From a virus: 29,174 nucleotides of DNA. The stretch lies in the IMG/VR virus record IMGVR_UViG_3300017788_000123, positions 1-29,174 of that record; one strand, written 5' to 3'. Under the pieces are notes generated by a model. It was not told where the DNA came from, searched no databases, and saw only the letters and a program-made list of their open reading frames with translations. This document shows positions 1 to 8,914 of the stretch, one piece after another; the stretch's first letter is position 1, and every line of letters starts with the position of its first letter. The position numbers were made by a program, and so were the translations under genes.

Positions 1-55
1 CAACCAAGTATCTGAGTGACTCAAGTTCTCCAATATTTGGAACTAATAGTGCCAT
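1..55 (-). CDS. Virion structural protein, N-terminal fragment (runs off the window)
   Basis: Only the first 18 codons are inside the window, reading MALLVPNIGELESLRYLV. This opening resembles that of a conserved virion structural protein next to the baseplate genes of T4-like cyanophages; that recognition is from memory. The start is well supported: a strong Shine-Dalgarno GGGGAG (64-69) lies 8 bases before the ATG, and a perfect T4-type late promoter box TATAAATA lies at 99-106. The gene therefore probably has its own late transcript in addition to read-through from upstream. Function beyond being a late virion protein cannot be judged from 18 residues. Confidence 0.75.
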   Translation of the reverse strand, partial: MALLVPNIGELESLRYLV

Positions 56-63
56 TTAAACGA

Positions 64-69
64 CTCCCC
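64..69 (-). promoter_or_regulatory. Ribosome binding site of the 55-1 gene
   Basis: GGGGAG on the minus strand, 8 bases before the ATG at 55. It is one of the strongest Shine-Dalgarno sequences in the window and fixes the start of the truncated gene. Confidence 0.7.
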
Positions 70-98
70 GACAGGTTATGATTGTTAATAACTATCTT

Positions 99-106
99 TA
101 TTTATA
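99..106 (-). promoter_or_regulatory. T4-type late promoter box TATAAATA
   Basis: A perfect match to the T4 late promoter -10 element, read by the gp55/gp33/gp45-type late sigma system. It lies in the 60-base gap between the 224-aa gene and the gene starting at 55. Transcription would start about 6-7 bases downstream, giving a leader of roughly 35-40 bases that contains the GGGGAG ribosome site. Intergenic position and spacing make it the best promoter in the window. Confidence 0.7.
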
Positions 107-115
107 ATTTTAATT

Positions 116-790
116 TTAAAGAGCTAATTTTAAAGAGATCAAAAATCTCTTTATGTTTGTAACGCTCACTACATCAAAAGTTAATATATCATTTGCAGTA
201 ATAGTTTTATCCCATGATACTAAATTATCGTCTCGTATTTTTCTACTATTTGTCATGATAATGTTCGACGGATGAATAGAAGAAAATGTTGGAAAATTTG
301 TATAATTTGATTTTTTAATACTTAAATTCAAATCTCCTTGTTGATCTGACAAAATAACCACCGACTGTAAAATTCCAGTAACATCAAGAGTTACGGATCC
401 TTTGTTTCCAGGAAGCATATTTATTGATCCACTATCAACTATGTAATTGATAGTTCTTGTTAGATCTGCGGTTGTTGCAAGAGCAATAATAAAAACATCA
501 TCATTAACACCTGGCGCCGCCGTAAAAATTATGTAAACGCCTGCTGTTGTATAGTCTTCACCTGGTTCCATGACTAGACCATTTTTAACAACAATTAATT
601 GTTGATCATTTATTGGATCATAAAAATTTCCTTGACTCGTTAAAGCAAAAGTTTGACCAACTCCAGTAAACTGACCATTAATAGCATCTAAAATAATATT
701 TCCATATTGAATAGACTTAGTAGGCATTTCATAATCGATACCAATTCGATATGGACTGGGCTCATTTATGGTTACTGCGTAATTAGTCAT
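116..790 (-). CDS. Putative virion structural protein (224 aa, NG-x-x-x-P beta module)
   Basis: Probable tail or baseplate-periphery structural protein; not recognised by name. Residues about 45-105 form a module that starts FALTSQG, passes through IVVKNGLVMEPGEDY and ends IIFTAAPGVNDDVFII. The same pattern (a short strand, a V-x-x-NG-x-x-x-x-P turn, then F-x-x-AP) occurs twice in the 5016-aa protein of this window, so a structural role is likely. The rest is beta-rich with no signal peptide or membrane segment. The start overlaps the stop of the 110-aa gene by one base (TAATG at 790), so the two are probably translationally coupled. The last codons contain a short inverted repeat (132-152), and a late promoter for the next gene follows. 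Confidence 0.65.
   Translation of the reverse strand: MTNYAVTINEPSPYRIGIDYEMPTKSIQYGNIILDAINGQFTGVGQTFALTSQGNFYDPINDQQLIVVKNGLVMEPGEDYTTAGVYIIFTAAPGVNDDVFIIALATTADLTRTINYIVDSGSINMLPGNKGSVTLDVTGILQSVVILSDQQGDLNLSIKKSNYTNFPTFSSIHPSNIIMTNSRKIRDDNLVSWDKTITANDILTFDVVSVTNIKRFLISLKLAL
132..152 (-). terminator. Inverted repeat, possible weak terminator or 3' processing hairpin
   Basis: AAAGAGAT and ATCTCTTT form a perfect 8-bp stem around a 5-base loop, at the very end of the 224-aa coding region and just before the late promoter at 99-106. The stem is AT-rich and is followed by AAAATTAG, not a T-run, so it is a poor intrinsic terminator. It could instead mark an mRNA 3' end or protect one. Confidence 0.3.
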
Positions 791-1122
791 TATGTTACTC
801 CTGGAGTTACTAAAACATTTCCCTGAACTGCTCTTGTTCTATACTGATTTGGTGAAATTAAAATAACATCATATACATAACGACCACCCTCCATAGAATC
901 TGTTGCAGTATAACCCATTGATACTGAAATTCTTCCATTTAACCTATCTTCAAAAAATAATTGAAGTGGGTATGCAGTGGAAGAAGAAGGATGTTTTCTT
1001 ATCGAAGAAATTCCAGTATAACCAGTTAAATTTAATGGGTTATTAAATTGATTTCTGATTGTGAAACTGGCTTGAAAATTGGTCCCCTGTTCAAGAACTA
1101 AATTTACATTCCTGGCCGCCAT
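790..1122 (-). CDS. Putative virion structural protein (110 aa, Ig-like)
   Basis: A small beta-rich protein, probably an Ig-like or BppU-N-terminus-like phage structural domain. The pattern of a lead strand NLVLEQGTNF, then FTIRNQFNNPLNLTGY, then a GRYVYDVIL strand is typical of small baseplate and fibre-attachment modules with a conserved 'D/N-P-hydrophobic-D/N-L-T-G' core. There are no cysteines, signal peptide or membrane segment. It ends in a one-base overlap with the 224-aa gene. A candidate late promoter (CATAAATA) lies about 20 bases before the start, and the Shine-Dalgarno (GGA) is weak. The family assignment is by fold pattern only. Confidence 0.6.
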   Translation of the reverse strand: MAARNVNLVLEQGTNFQASFTIRNQFNNPLNLTGYTGISSIRKHPSSSTAYPLQLFFEDRLNGRISVSMGYTATDSMEGGRYVYDVILISPNQYRTRAVQGNVLVTPGVT

Positions 1123-1142
1123 TATAGGAATCCGTTTTTAAG

Positions 1143-1150
1143 TATTTATG
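1143..1150 (-). promoter_or_regulatory. Candidate late promoter box CATAAATA
   Basis: Seven of eight matches to TATAAATA, in the 29-base gap before the 110-aa gene. With the usual spacing the transcript would start about 14 bases before the ATG, just leaving room for the weak GGA ribosome site. A degenerate first base (NATAAATA) is, to my memory, accepted in marine T4-like phages. Confidence 0.4.
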
Positions 1151-1151
1151 A

Positions 1152-1388
1152 TTAAGAGTCTAATTTAGATAAAATTAATTTCATCATATCTTTAATTTCA
1201 TTCACATCATCTTTCAGTTGATCAATTTCATTAATTTTTTCGTTTATTTTATTCATATGAGTTAATTCATTTATTTTTTTATTTTTCACTTCCAAATATT
1301 GTTGATAATCAGAATCAGAACAATTTAAAATTGCATCAGTTTTTTTGTCTCTATAAAGTCCTTTATTATTTTCTACAGGTATTAACAT
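1152..1388 (-). CDS. Small coiled-coil protein (78 aa), conserved in marine T4-like phages
   Basis: Function unknown. The N-terminus (VENNKGLYRDKKTDAILN) looks like a small ordered cap. Residues about 35-76 are rich in K, E, N, I and L with hydrophobic spacing typical of a coiled coil (INEKINEIDQLKDDVNEIKD and onward), suggesting oligomerisation. It lies 5 bases after the 2504-aa gene and before two probable structural genes, so a small virion or assembly role is plausible, but nothing in the sequence proves it. No clear Shine-Dalgarno precedes the ATG at 1388, so translation may depend on coupling to the upstream gene. Confidence 0.6.
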   Translation of the reverse strand: MLIPVENNKGLYRDKKTDAILNCSDSDYQQYLEVKNKKINELTHMNKINEKINEIDQLKDDVNEIKDMMKLILSKLDS

Positions 1389-1393
1389 ATAAT

Positions 1394-4300
1394 TTAGATA
1401 CTAGAAATAACTCTAAAATCTCTAATTTTAGGAACGAATGCGGAATTTGTTCCTGACATTAGAATTTTTATTTGGAATCCATTAAACTGTGGTAAGTTGG
1501 AAGCTGTAAATTCATATGATTTAAAATCATCCTCTAATGTTGAATTGCTTATATTTTTATCCGGTCTTCCATTATTTTTAGAACGATCCTTTACTTGTAA
1601 ATTAGCATCTAAGTTATCATATCCAGGGAATAGTTCCCATAATTGAGTTGTTGCAGGAGCATCAGATCTAAAAATTCTATAACATACTCTAATATCACTA
1701 GTGGAGTGTCTAAATGCATCGAAAAATACTTTTAGATTATCAGCATTTTTTTCTAAGATAACAACATTACTTAAATAAGTTGCAGCTGTTGGATCGTTAG
1801 TTAAAGAATTAACTCTAGGATCATTAGCATAATCCGTAACTTTAGAGTTAATTCTATTAGCAATGGTTATCAAATTCACTCTGTCCAAATCAATCATTGG
1901 AGAAACTTTTTCATCTTCCGATGACATAGTAAGCTCCATGGTAAAAGATTTTTTACCTGGGAAGTTTGATAGATATGTATCTTCATTTATCTGTGAACAA
2001 ATAATTCTTGGAGAACTAAATTCATTATTTGAGTTCAAAGTTACATCTACAAATCCTTGATCTAAGAAAGAAGTTAATGTGCTATCTGGAGAAGATCCAC
2101 TAAAAGTTCTTGCCTTTGCAGATATATTTGTCTTTTGCGGAATCATTATTGCAAAGTTAGGTCTAATGATATTAAACGGTATATTTTGACTTGCTTTAGG
2201 TCCTCTTGGGGATCCCATTAGAGGAACTGTATCATATGATCCACAAGATTTATCTTCTCTAAAGAATAATGCTGGATAACCAAGAGCGTTTCCTGGAGTT
2301 CTATCCAAACCTCTACTATTCATTCCAACTTGAATATAATAGTAATCTAAGTCGGTGGGATATTTTGTCAAATTCGTATCAGAGAAGTTATGAACTTTAT
2401 TGATTCTTCTCAAAGACACCCCATTTAATTCATATTTAAATATTGGAAATTCAAGTCCATAACTTCCTGAAATTGTGTTATCTATATTTCTAGTTATTCC
2501 TGTTAAACTATTCGTTGAAGTTACAACTCCAGTATATGATATAACTTCATTATCGATTAAAATATATCCGATATTTATAGAAGAAACTGGAAGATTTTCA
2601 AAACTTGTAAATATTCCCACAGAACTTACAATGATATCACTAGTAGATGTTGAATTGTATGTTGCTTTCAGTGTTTGTGGTCTTAAATCAGGTTCTATTC
2701 CAGAAAGAATCACTTTATCAACCAAGGAGTACATTCCGTGATTATTATGACTAACTTTAAAGTGTAGTCCGTCTGTTAGATCTAATACTGTTGTTACAGT
2801 AGCACCAGAAAGAAGATTAGTTCCAGCCGAACCAACATAGAATAAACTATCAACTGAATTCTGATTTGGTGTTCCTTGTACATCATCTACAAGTAAAGAA
2901 TTAAATGCAGAAATCACTCCAACCGTATTTGGAATAGTAAGTATTAAATTGTTTCCAAGGTTATCTGTTTGAGAATAAGTTACCTCTAATGTATCTCCAA
3001 TAGCATATCCAGTACCACCAATTGAAACTGTAGCTGCAATTGCTACTCCGTTTTGAACACTTAAATTTACTTTTGCACCAAATCCTCTACCAGTTAAAGA
3101 TACTAAATTTATATTAGAATATGTTTTAAATGTAGATGTGAATCCAAGACCAGCAGCAGTTACTGTTAATGTGCTACCAATTCCTACTGAACCGACAATG
3201 CTTTTTAAAGTTGATTTAAATTTAGAATTGTTTTGTTGCAATATTGGACTTCCTGGAGTCAATCCAGAAACTTCTGTAGAAGTTAAACTTTTCCCTAGTC
3301 CTATCAAAGTTGACTTAGAAATACAATCTAGAGGATTTGGTCTTAAAGTTACAACTTGATTATTACCAATATCTAATTTTGGATTATAGAATCTTGCTGT
3401 ACTAGATCCAGTAACAAATTTTGCTCTGTATAAAACTAGTTTTAAATCTTCCAATTGACTTGGATCCCAGGTTGCACCGTTCTGAGATTTAAATAAAGAA
3501 CCTAATAATGGTTGTTGCGATACAACAATCTTTTGTGATTCAGGTAAATTTAATGTAGTGACATCTTCTTCACCCATTCTAGAAATCCATACTGTATATT
3601 CATTAGACGCCGATAGTAAAACTACAGAATATGAGTTTCCAGTTTCAAGATAAACTGGAGATGGGAAAGTAAATGTAGTAGGAGTTTTGCCATCTAAAGA
3701 TACGTTTACTTGACTTGGATCTAAAACTACTTCACCAAAAGGAATAATTGTCGTTGTGGGCAAACCAGTTTGCATAGTTCTGATTTGCATGGTAACGGGT
3801 AAATTATTAGTATCTTTAGTTCTAAAGAATATTTCACACTTTGTGATAAATACACCATTTTCATCTGGAACTTCAAAAGATTGTGCAAGGGGATCTACCC
3901 ATCTTGTTTGAGAAACAGTTCTATTAACAAAAGAAGTTCCAGCTTGAAGTGTTGTTTGTTGACTAGTCAAAGTTCGTTCTTCACTTCTACTTAATCTTTC
4001 TACATTTGCATTCCTAGTTCTCAAAGTAACTTCTTCAGTATTGTTTAATAATCCGGACGATATAAATTTAGTATCAGCTGTGCTATCAGTTGCACCAACA
4101 ATTGTAGTATTAGTAGAACTAGTTGTAAGTGTAAATGTTTTTGTTCCGGTTTCAAATGCAGGTGTAGATTGTAATTTCGAATCAGGAATATGTAAAGATC
4201 CAATCAAAGTACCAGATGAATCCGTAATTAATCTTATATTTGTGACTGTAGCAATTGCTTTGGAAACTTCTCCTCTTAGTTGCATATTTTGAACAACATA

Positions 4301-7300
4301 TCCATAAAATCCAGAAGCAGACTGCAATTCTAAGGAAGCCGTATCAACATTTAATATTGTTGATGTTGTTGAATAAGATGTGGGTATTGTTTGAAGTGGA
4401 GAATATGGATTATTAGTAAAAACTTGAGATGCTTGATTATATGGACCATATTTGTGGTTAGGAGACGCCAATCTAAATTTAATAGAGGCAGTTCCTAATG
4501 TTCCGGTTACAGTCTCACCAACATTAAATGTGCCACTTACCATTTGAATTTCAATCAATTTAGGCATGACATATTTTGCCATATCAACATTATCAAAAAA
4601 TGCATACATCCTTGTCGTTGGTTTTAATCTTTTTGCAATAAACTCTATATTTCTTGTACGCATCCTATGAATGACTTCAGTTGATATAACAAATGTACCC
4701 AAATTTACTGTATCAAACCTTTCAGATACTTTATATTGAATACCCTGCCTTGCTTGTTTTGTAGTAGTTAATGTGGTTACATTAGCAAAATTAGTATATT
4801 GATCTCTGTAGTTTATGGTAGTAGTTTCAGGAATTCCTCTACCTTTTTGGAATCCTCCCCTATGACTACTTCTGGAAATTTCTTGAGTGCCAACATATAT
4901 ACTACCCATATTTTGTCTGGCAATTTCTTGAGTGCCAGTCCATGTAGTTTCCCAAGATCCCCAATCTATGGGAGATAATCCAGTATTTGTATCAACACCA
5001 AGTTGTTGTATCGTAGTTGAATAATTACCTTCTTGATCAACAGTTCTCTTTGTGCCTTTAGTTTCAATCCAAGTATCCGTAGCTGGATTTAATTCAATTG
5101 CACCAATCCAATTAACAACATGGAATGGATTTACATTTTCAGCTCTGGTAGCAAAATTATTTCTAAGGAATACAACATCAGTATATTTTAAACAGACAAC
5201 ATCACCAACTTTAACTGTATTTGGATTTCCTAAATCCGATACAAATCTTAAGTCTGCATCTGGATTTGAAACATTAGATGATCCTATTACTGCTTCAGAA
5301 CCTAATAGAAGATCTACTGAAGTTGTGTAATGCTGTGCTCTTAGTATACCATCTCGTGTATCAATACTACATTTATGTTGTGGATCACCTAAAGCTCCAC
5401 TACTTACAGATTTAAAATTATCTACAAGGAATCCACACTTAAATCTATCTAACTGAGTTTGAGAATCTCTTAATGTTAAATTTTTAGTATCCGTTTCTAG
5501 AAGAGAAAGTGATGTATAATATTCAATATTTCTTATTCTGTCTTCGAGTCTTGCAATATCTTGCATTCTATATCTCTTATGTGGAGATAATTGCACTGTT
5601 ACATCCCCAACATCATAAACATAGGGTTTCATTGTAATTGTAGCTACTTCCAAAGCGTTTTCAATTAAAACGGGAGAAATTGGAGTTAATGATGGAACTC
5701 CTTTAGATATGAAAAATTCACCAAATCTATTAAGATATAGTTTATCTGTTCTTGCAAGATAATAAGAATAACTTAAAAATAAATCTTTATCTTTAGCAAA
5801 ATTGTATGGGCTAGAATTGGTTGCAGGTACAAATTTTCTAGCCTCAAATTCAAATGGAGAATATGGAGTTAGATTACTATTATAAGGACTAACTCTTGGT
5901 CTTAGGTCAATAATATCACTAGCTCTATAAAAAGAAATTGATGGTAATTCAGACGAATACCTTTCAGTATCATATGAATTAACCGTAGTCAAATCACCAT
6001 CATCATTTGCATCTATGTAATAATGACTAAATATAATTTTTAATTTTTTTGTTGGAGCGGTAACACCATCTTTTCTTTTTAATGATGAGAAATCTGCTAT
6101 TTCAAGAGTTTGGCCACTGTCGAAAATAAAATCTGATACTATATTTCGATCTCCTTCTATCAATAAACTTACTTCTGCCGTTATATTTGATTCTCCGAAA
6201 AGAATTTTTTCACCTTTAACAAAAGTATTTTCATTAGTGTAAACAAATCCAAACTGATTTGTTCCATTAGTATTAACGAACATACCCATAGCATTACTAG
6301 TTTGTCCGTAAACAATTTCACCCTTTATGGCATTTAAAATATTTGCATTTAAATTAATAATTTCTAATTTTGGTAAATCTGGATCATTTGCATCCGAAGA
6401 TTCAAAAACTGCAGAAACAAAAATTACATCGGGAACATTTAATGAAATTTGTGCATCTTGTACTCTTGTTCCATAATAAGGACCAAATGTTAAACCATCA
6501 TTAAGAGTTGTACTACCTATTCCCGATTTAGTTGTATTTGATTTTGTAATATCTAATATTGCACATCTATTATAGATTTTTTTCCTTGATTTTAATCTTC
6601 TTTTTCGTAAAGTCGCTGTCAATGTGGCGGAGCCATTTTGAGATAAATTGACTAGAGTTAAAGTTCTGGCAGCAGTAATTGTAAATTTATTTGCAGTTAG
6701 TGGTTCTACAACTCCATTACTATAAACTAATGTATAATCCTCTTCATCAAAAGGTTCTAAACTAACATTAGTATCGCTTTCTAGGGTTGCTGTCAAACCA
6801 TTTGATGCAACAGTTACTGAATATGACTTTCTAAAAACTATCTGGCCATCCGATATATCAACATTCGAAATATTTGTGTTTTGTAGTTCTGTAAAAAAGT
6901 ATGACTCTCTAGGGTTTAATAATGTAGAAACTCCTTTCAATATATCATTGATAGTTGTTGAGCTTGCTGGTAATGCACCGGTATTAACACCTGCAACATT
7001 AGTAGTGGCTTCAATTTGAATAGATCTGGCAGAAGCATTTACTAATGTTACTCTATTATATGTTGGTAATGTTTCACCTGACTTTGTATAGACAAAAATA
7101 TCTCCCGTATTGATGCCAACTCCAAACGTAGAACTAGCGGATGTCACAGTACTTATACCACCAGAAGCAGCAGAAATAGTAAAACTGGTGCCTTGAGGTG
7201 CAATGGGTATTGGAGTGGATATTACAGTGTCTGCAGTAAATGTTGTTGTAACTCCACTAAATCCAACTATTTGTCTTATATCACTTAAATTATAATCTCT

Positions 7301-8908
7301 AACATTAGTTATTGTTCTAGAAATATCTTCTCCATTAACTTTTAATTGTTCACCGACTGAAAAAGATCCTGAAACTTGATATAAGACCAATTGATTAGAG
7401 TTCGAAGCATTTATTGCTAAAAATCCAGAGGCAGAACTATTTTTTCCTTCAATAAACGCTGGTCTAGATAAAGTTATTGTAGCATTTAATTGCAAATATG
7501 TATATGTTTGTATATCATAGGATGAACTCTCGAAAACACTAGCAGCATTTGAATACCCAGCATTTTTTAATTTTAAATCGTAAATTCTAGCGATACCTAT
7601 GGGAATTCCAGAAGCAACACCTGGTGTTGATGTTCTCTTTGAATATAAAGATACTTGACTTGTCGTTCCAAATCCTATAGGAACCGATCCATAAACATTA
7701 TTAAGTTCTACTAAATTGCCCAAAGTAAATGGAACAGTAGTATCTTTTACCGACTCTGTAGTTCTAGGTTTTTCTAAATCCGCATTTACGGTTATTTGGG
7801 TTTCAACTTCATATCCTTTAACATACGCTTTTCCAGGAGAAATCTGTAAGGTTAATAAATCATTTGAAGGTGTATTTCCTTGTTTTGTTATTTGATTCGG
7901 ATTATAAACTCCATTATTTCCAATTTTATTATTTAATGATTCTTTAGCAACTACAGTAAAAGGTTTTACATAATAATCTCCCGATTCATCATTTGTTCTT
8001 CTTGCTAATTCATCATTTATTAAAGAAATTGGATCTTGTTTTTTTGGAACTTTTTTAATTTCTCCATTTTCAATCCTTAATAATTCCACGAAATTTTCAT
8101 CATTAAAATCATCTAACGATTTTTTTATTAGACTAGCAACAATTCTAAGTCTATCAGCGCCAGGAGCAGCAAAATTAGAAAATCCTCGTGCATTATCAAA
8201 TAAATCTACATTTACTTGAGAAGGTACAGCAATATCTTCGAAAATAGATAATCCAACACGATATGATGGAAGGTTATTGTATTGATCTAATATTACGGTT
8301 TGTGGAAAAACATCTACAAAAAATCCCCTTATAAAATAAACACCTTCTTCAATCTTAATTGCAGATCCTGTAGCTGTGGAACCAGAAATAACTGTTGTAG
8401 CAAATGAAGAATCTAATCTAATAACCCCTGTGTCATAGTTTATGTTTTCTAATACTAATAAATTTTCACCATCTACAAATTTCTTAGCTGTAAAATTTGT
8501 ATCACTAGAACTTTGATATTTTATATACAAAGTATTATTATTATTTTCAGATTTTTCAGCGCTGATATAGGTTTCAATTTTGGCATAAACTCCGCTAGTT
8601 TCACCTTTTATTCTTTTATCTTTTAATTTATCAAGATATACAGATACAGGAAGTCCTAAGTGAGTTGGGTCTATTTGAACACAAGTATATTCGGAATCAT
8701 ACGCTATATTTCCTGGTATTACTACTTGTCCTTCTTTGAAAAAATGTTTTCCAAATTTTTCAACTTGATTTTGTAATATTGACTGAAGTGTTGTTAACTC
8801 TCTTGCTTGAATTGGAGTTCCTGGTTTAAATAAAACTCGTTGATAATTTTTTGTTACATCAAAATCATCAAAGTACGGAGATGTATTTAAATTAGTATTT
8901 TGTGCCAT
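1394..8908 (-). CDS. Giant virion structural protein, DUF4815-type (2504 aa), baseplate periphery
   Basis: Very large structural protein of the kind found after gp8 in marine T4-like phages. The N-terminus carries the family signature: SPYFDDFDVTKNYQRVLFKP, then QARELTTLQSILQNQVEKFG (residues about 10-55). Around 1110-1140 is a second conserved stretch, RYRMQDIARLEDRIRNIEYY, probably a helical bundle. About 1668-1780 is a beta domain opening WVDPLAQSFEVPDENGVF and ending YTVWISRMGE, and the last 280 residues are a conserved beta-rich end domain. One GGTGY module and one IDNEVISY module also occur. A GGAG ribosome site (8921-8924) lies 12 bases before the ATG, and gp8 stops 6 bases upstream. 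It occupies the position of T4 genes 9-12 but shows no visible similarity to them. Role as adsorption apparatus or fibre anchor is inferred. Confidence 0.85.
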   Translation of the reverse strand: MAQNTNLNTSPYFDDFDVTKNYQRVLFKPGTPIQARELTTLQSILQNQVEKFGKHFFKEGQVVIPGNIAYDSEYTCVQIDPTHLGLPVSVYLDKLKDKRIKGETSGVYAKIETYISAEKSENNNNTLYIKYQSSSDTNFTAKKFVDGENLLVLENINYDTGVIRLDSSFATTVISGSTATGSAIKIEEGVYFIRGFFVDVFPQTVILDQYNNLPSYRVGLSIFEDIAVPSQVNVDLFDNARGFSNFAAPGADRLRIVASLIKKSLDDFNDENFVELLRIENGEIKKVPKKQDPISLINDELARRTNDESGDYYVKPFTVVAKESLNNKIGNNGVYNPNQITKQGNTPSNDLLTLQISPGKAYVKGYEVETQITVNADLEKPRTTESVKDTTVPFTLGNLVELNNVYGSVPIGFGTTSQVSLYSKRTSTPGVASGIPIGIARIYDLKLKNAGYSNAASVFESSSYDIQTYTYLQLNATITLSRPAFIEGKNSSASGFLAINASNSNQLVLYQVSGSFSVGEQLKVNGEDISRTITNVRDYNLSDIRQIVGFSGVTTTFTADTVISTPIPIAPQGTSFTISAASGGISTVTSASSTFGVGINTGDIFVYTKSGETLPTYNRVTLVNASARSIQIEATTNVAGVNTGALPASSTTINDILKGVSTLLNPRESYFFTELQNTNISNVDISDGQIVFRKSYSVTVASNGLTATLESDTNVSLEPFDEEDYTLVYSNGVVEPLTANKFTITAARTLTLVNLSQNGSATLTATLRKRRLKSRKKIYNRCAILDITKSNTTKSGIGSTTLNDGLTFGPYYGTRVQDAQISLNVPDVIFVSAVFESSDANDPDLPKLEIINLNANILNAIKGEIVYGQTSNAMGMFVNTNGTNQFGFVYTNENTFVKGEKILFGESNITAEVSLLIEGDRNIVSDFIFDSGQTLEIADFSSLKRKDGVTAPTKKLKIIFSHYYIDANDDGDLTTVNSYDTERYSSELPSISFYRASDIIDLRPRVSPYNSNLTPYSPFEFEARKFVPATNSSPYNFAKDKDLFLSYSYYLARTDKLYLNRFGEFFISKGVPSLTPISPVLIENALEVATITMKPYVYDVGDVTVQLSPHKRYRMQDIARLEDRIRNIEYYTSLSLLETDTKNLTLRDSQTQLDRFKCGFLVDNFKSVSSGALGDPQHKCSIDTRDGILRAQHYTTSVDLLLGSEAVIGSSNVSNPDADLRFVSDLGNPNTVKVGDVVCLKYTDVVFLRNNFATRAENVNPFHVVNWIGAIELNPATDTWIETKGTKRTVDQEGNYSTTIQQLGVDTNTGLSPIDWGSWETTWTGTQEIARQNMGSIYVGTQEISRSSHRGGFQKGRGIPETTTINYRDQYTNFANVTTLTTTKQARQGIQYKVSERFDTVNLGTFVISTEVIHRMRTRNIEFIAKRLKPTTRMYAFFDNVDMAKYVMPKLIEIQMVSGTFNVGETVTGTLGTASIKFRLASPNHKYGPYNQASQVFTNNPYSPLQTIPTSYSTTSTILNVDTASLELQSASGFYGYVVQNMQLRGEVSKAIATVTNIRLITDSSGTLIGSLHIPDSKLQSTPAFETGTKTFTLTTSSTNTTIVGATDSTADTKFISSGLLNNTEEVTLRTRNANVERLSRSEERTLTSQQTTLQAGTSFVNRTVSQTRWVDPLAQSFEVPDENGVFITKCEIFFRTKDTNNLPVTMQIRTMQTGLPTTTIIPFGEVVLDPSQVNVSLDGKTPTTFTFPSPVYLETGNSYSVVLLSASNEYTVWISRMGEEDVTTLNLPESQKIVVSQQPLLGSLFKSQNGATWDPSQLEDLKLVLYRAKFVTGSSTARFYNPKLDIGNNQVVTLRPNPLDCISKSTLIGLGKSLTSTEVSGLTPGSPILQQNNSKFKSTLKSIVGSVGIGSTLTVTAAGLGFTSTFKTYSNINLVSLTGRGFGAKVNLSVQNGVAIAATVSIGGTGYAIGDTLEVTYSQTDNLGNNLILTIPNTVGVISAFNSLLVDDVQGTPNQNSVDSLFYVGSAGTNLLSGATVTTVLDLTDGLHFKVSHNNHGMYSLVDKVILSGIEPDLRPQTLKATYNSTSTSDIIVSSVGIFTSFENLPVSSINIGYILIDNEVISYTGVVTSTNSLTGITRNIDNTISGSYGLEFPIFKYELNGVSLRRINKVHNFSDTNLTKYPTDLDYYYIQVGMNSRGLDRTPGNALGYPALFFREDKSCGSYDTVPLMGSPRGPKASQNIPFNIIRPNFAIMIPQKTNISAKARTFSGSSPDSTLTSFLDQGFVDVTLNSNNEFSSPRIICSQINEDTYLSNFPGKKSFTMELTMSSEDEKVSPMIDLDRVNLITIANRINSKVTDYANDPRVNSLTNDPTAATYLSNVVILEKNADNLKVFFDAFRHSTSDIRVCYRIFRSDAPATTQLWELFPGYDNLDANLQVKDRSKNNGRPDKNISNSTLEDDFKSYEFTASNLPQFNGFQIKILMSGTNSAFVPKIRDFRVISSI

Positions 8909-8914
8909 TTTTTA

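Noticed and set aside
2572-2579. Perfect TATAAATA on the minus strand
   Set aside because: It lies deep inside the 2504-aa coding region with no gene start nearby; such an 8-mer is expected by chance in DNA this AT-rich.
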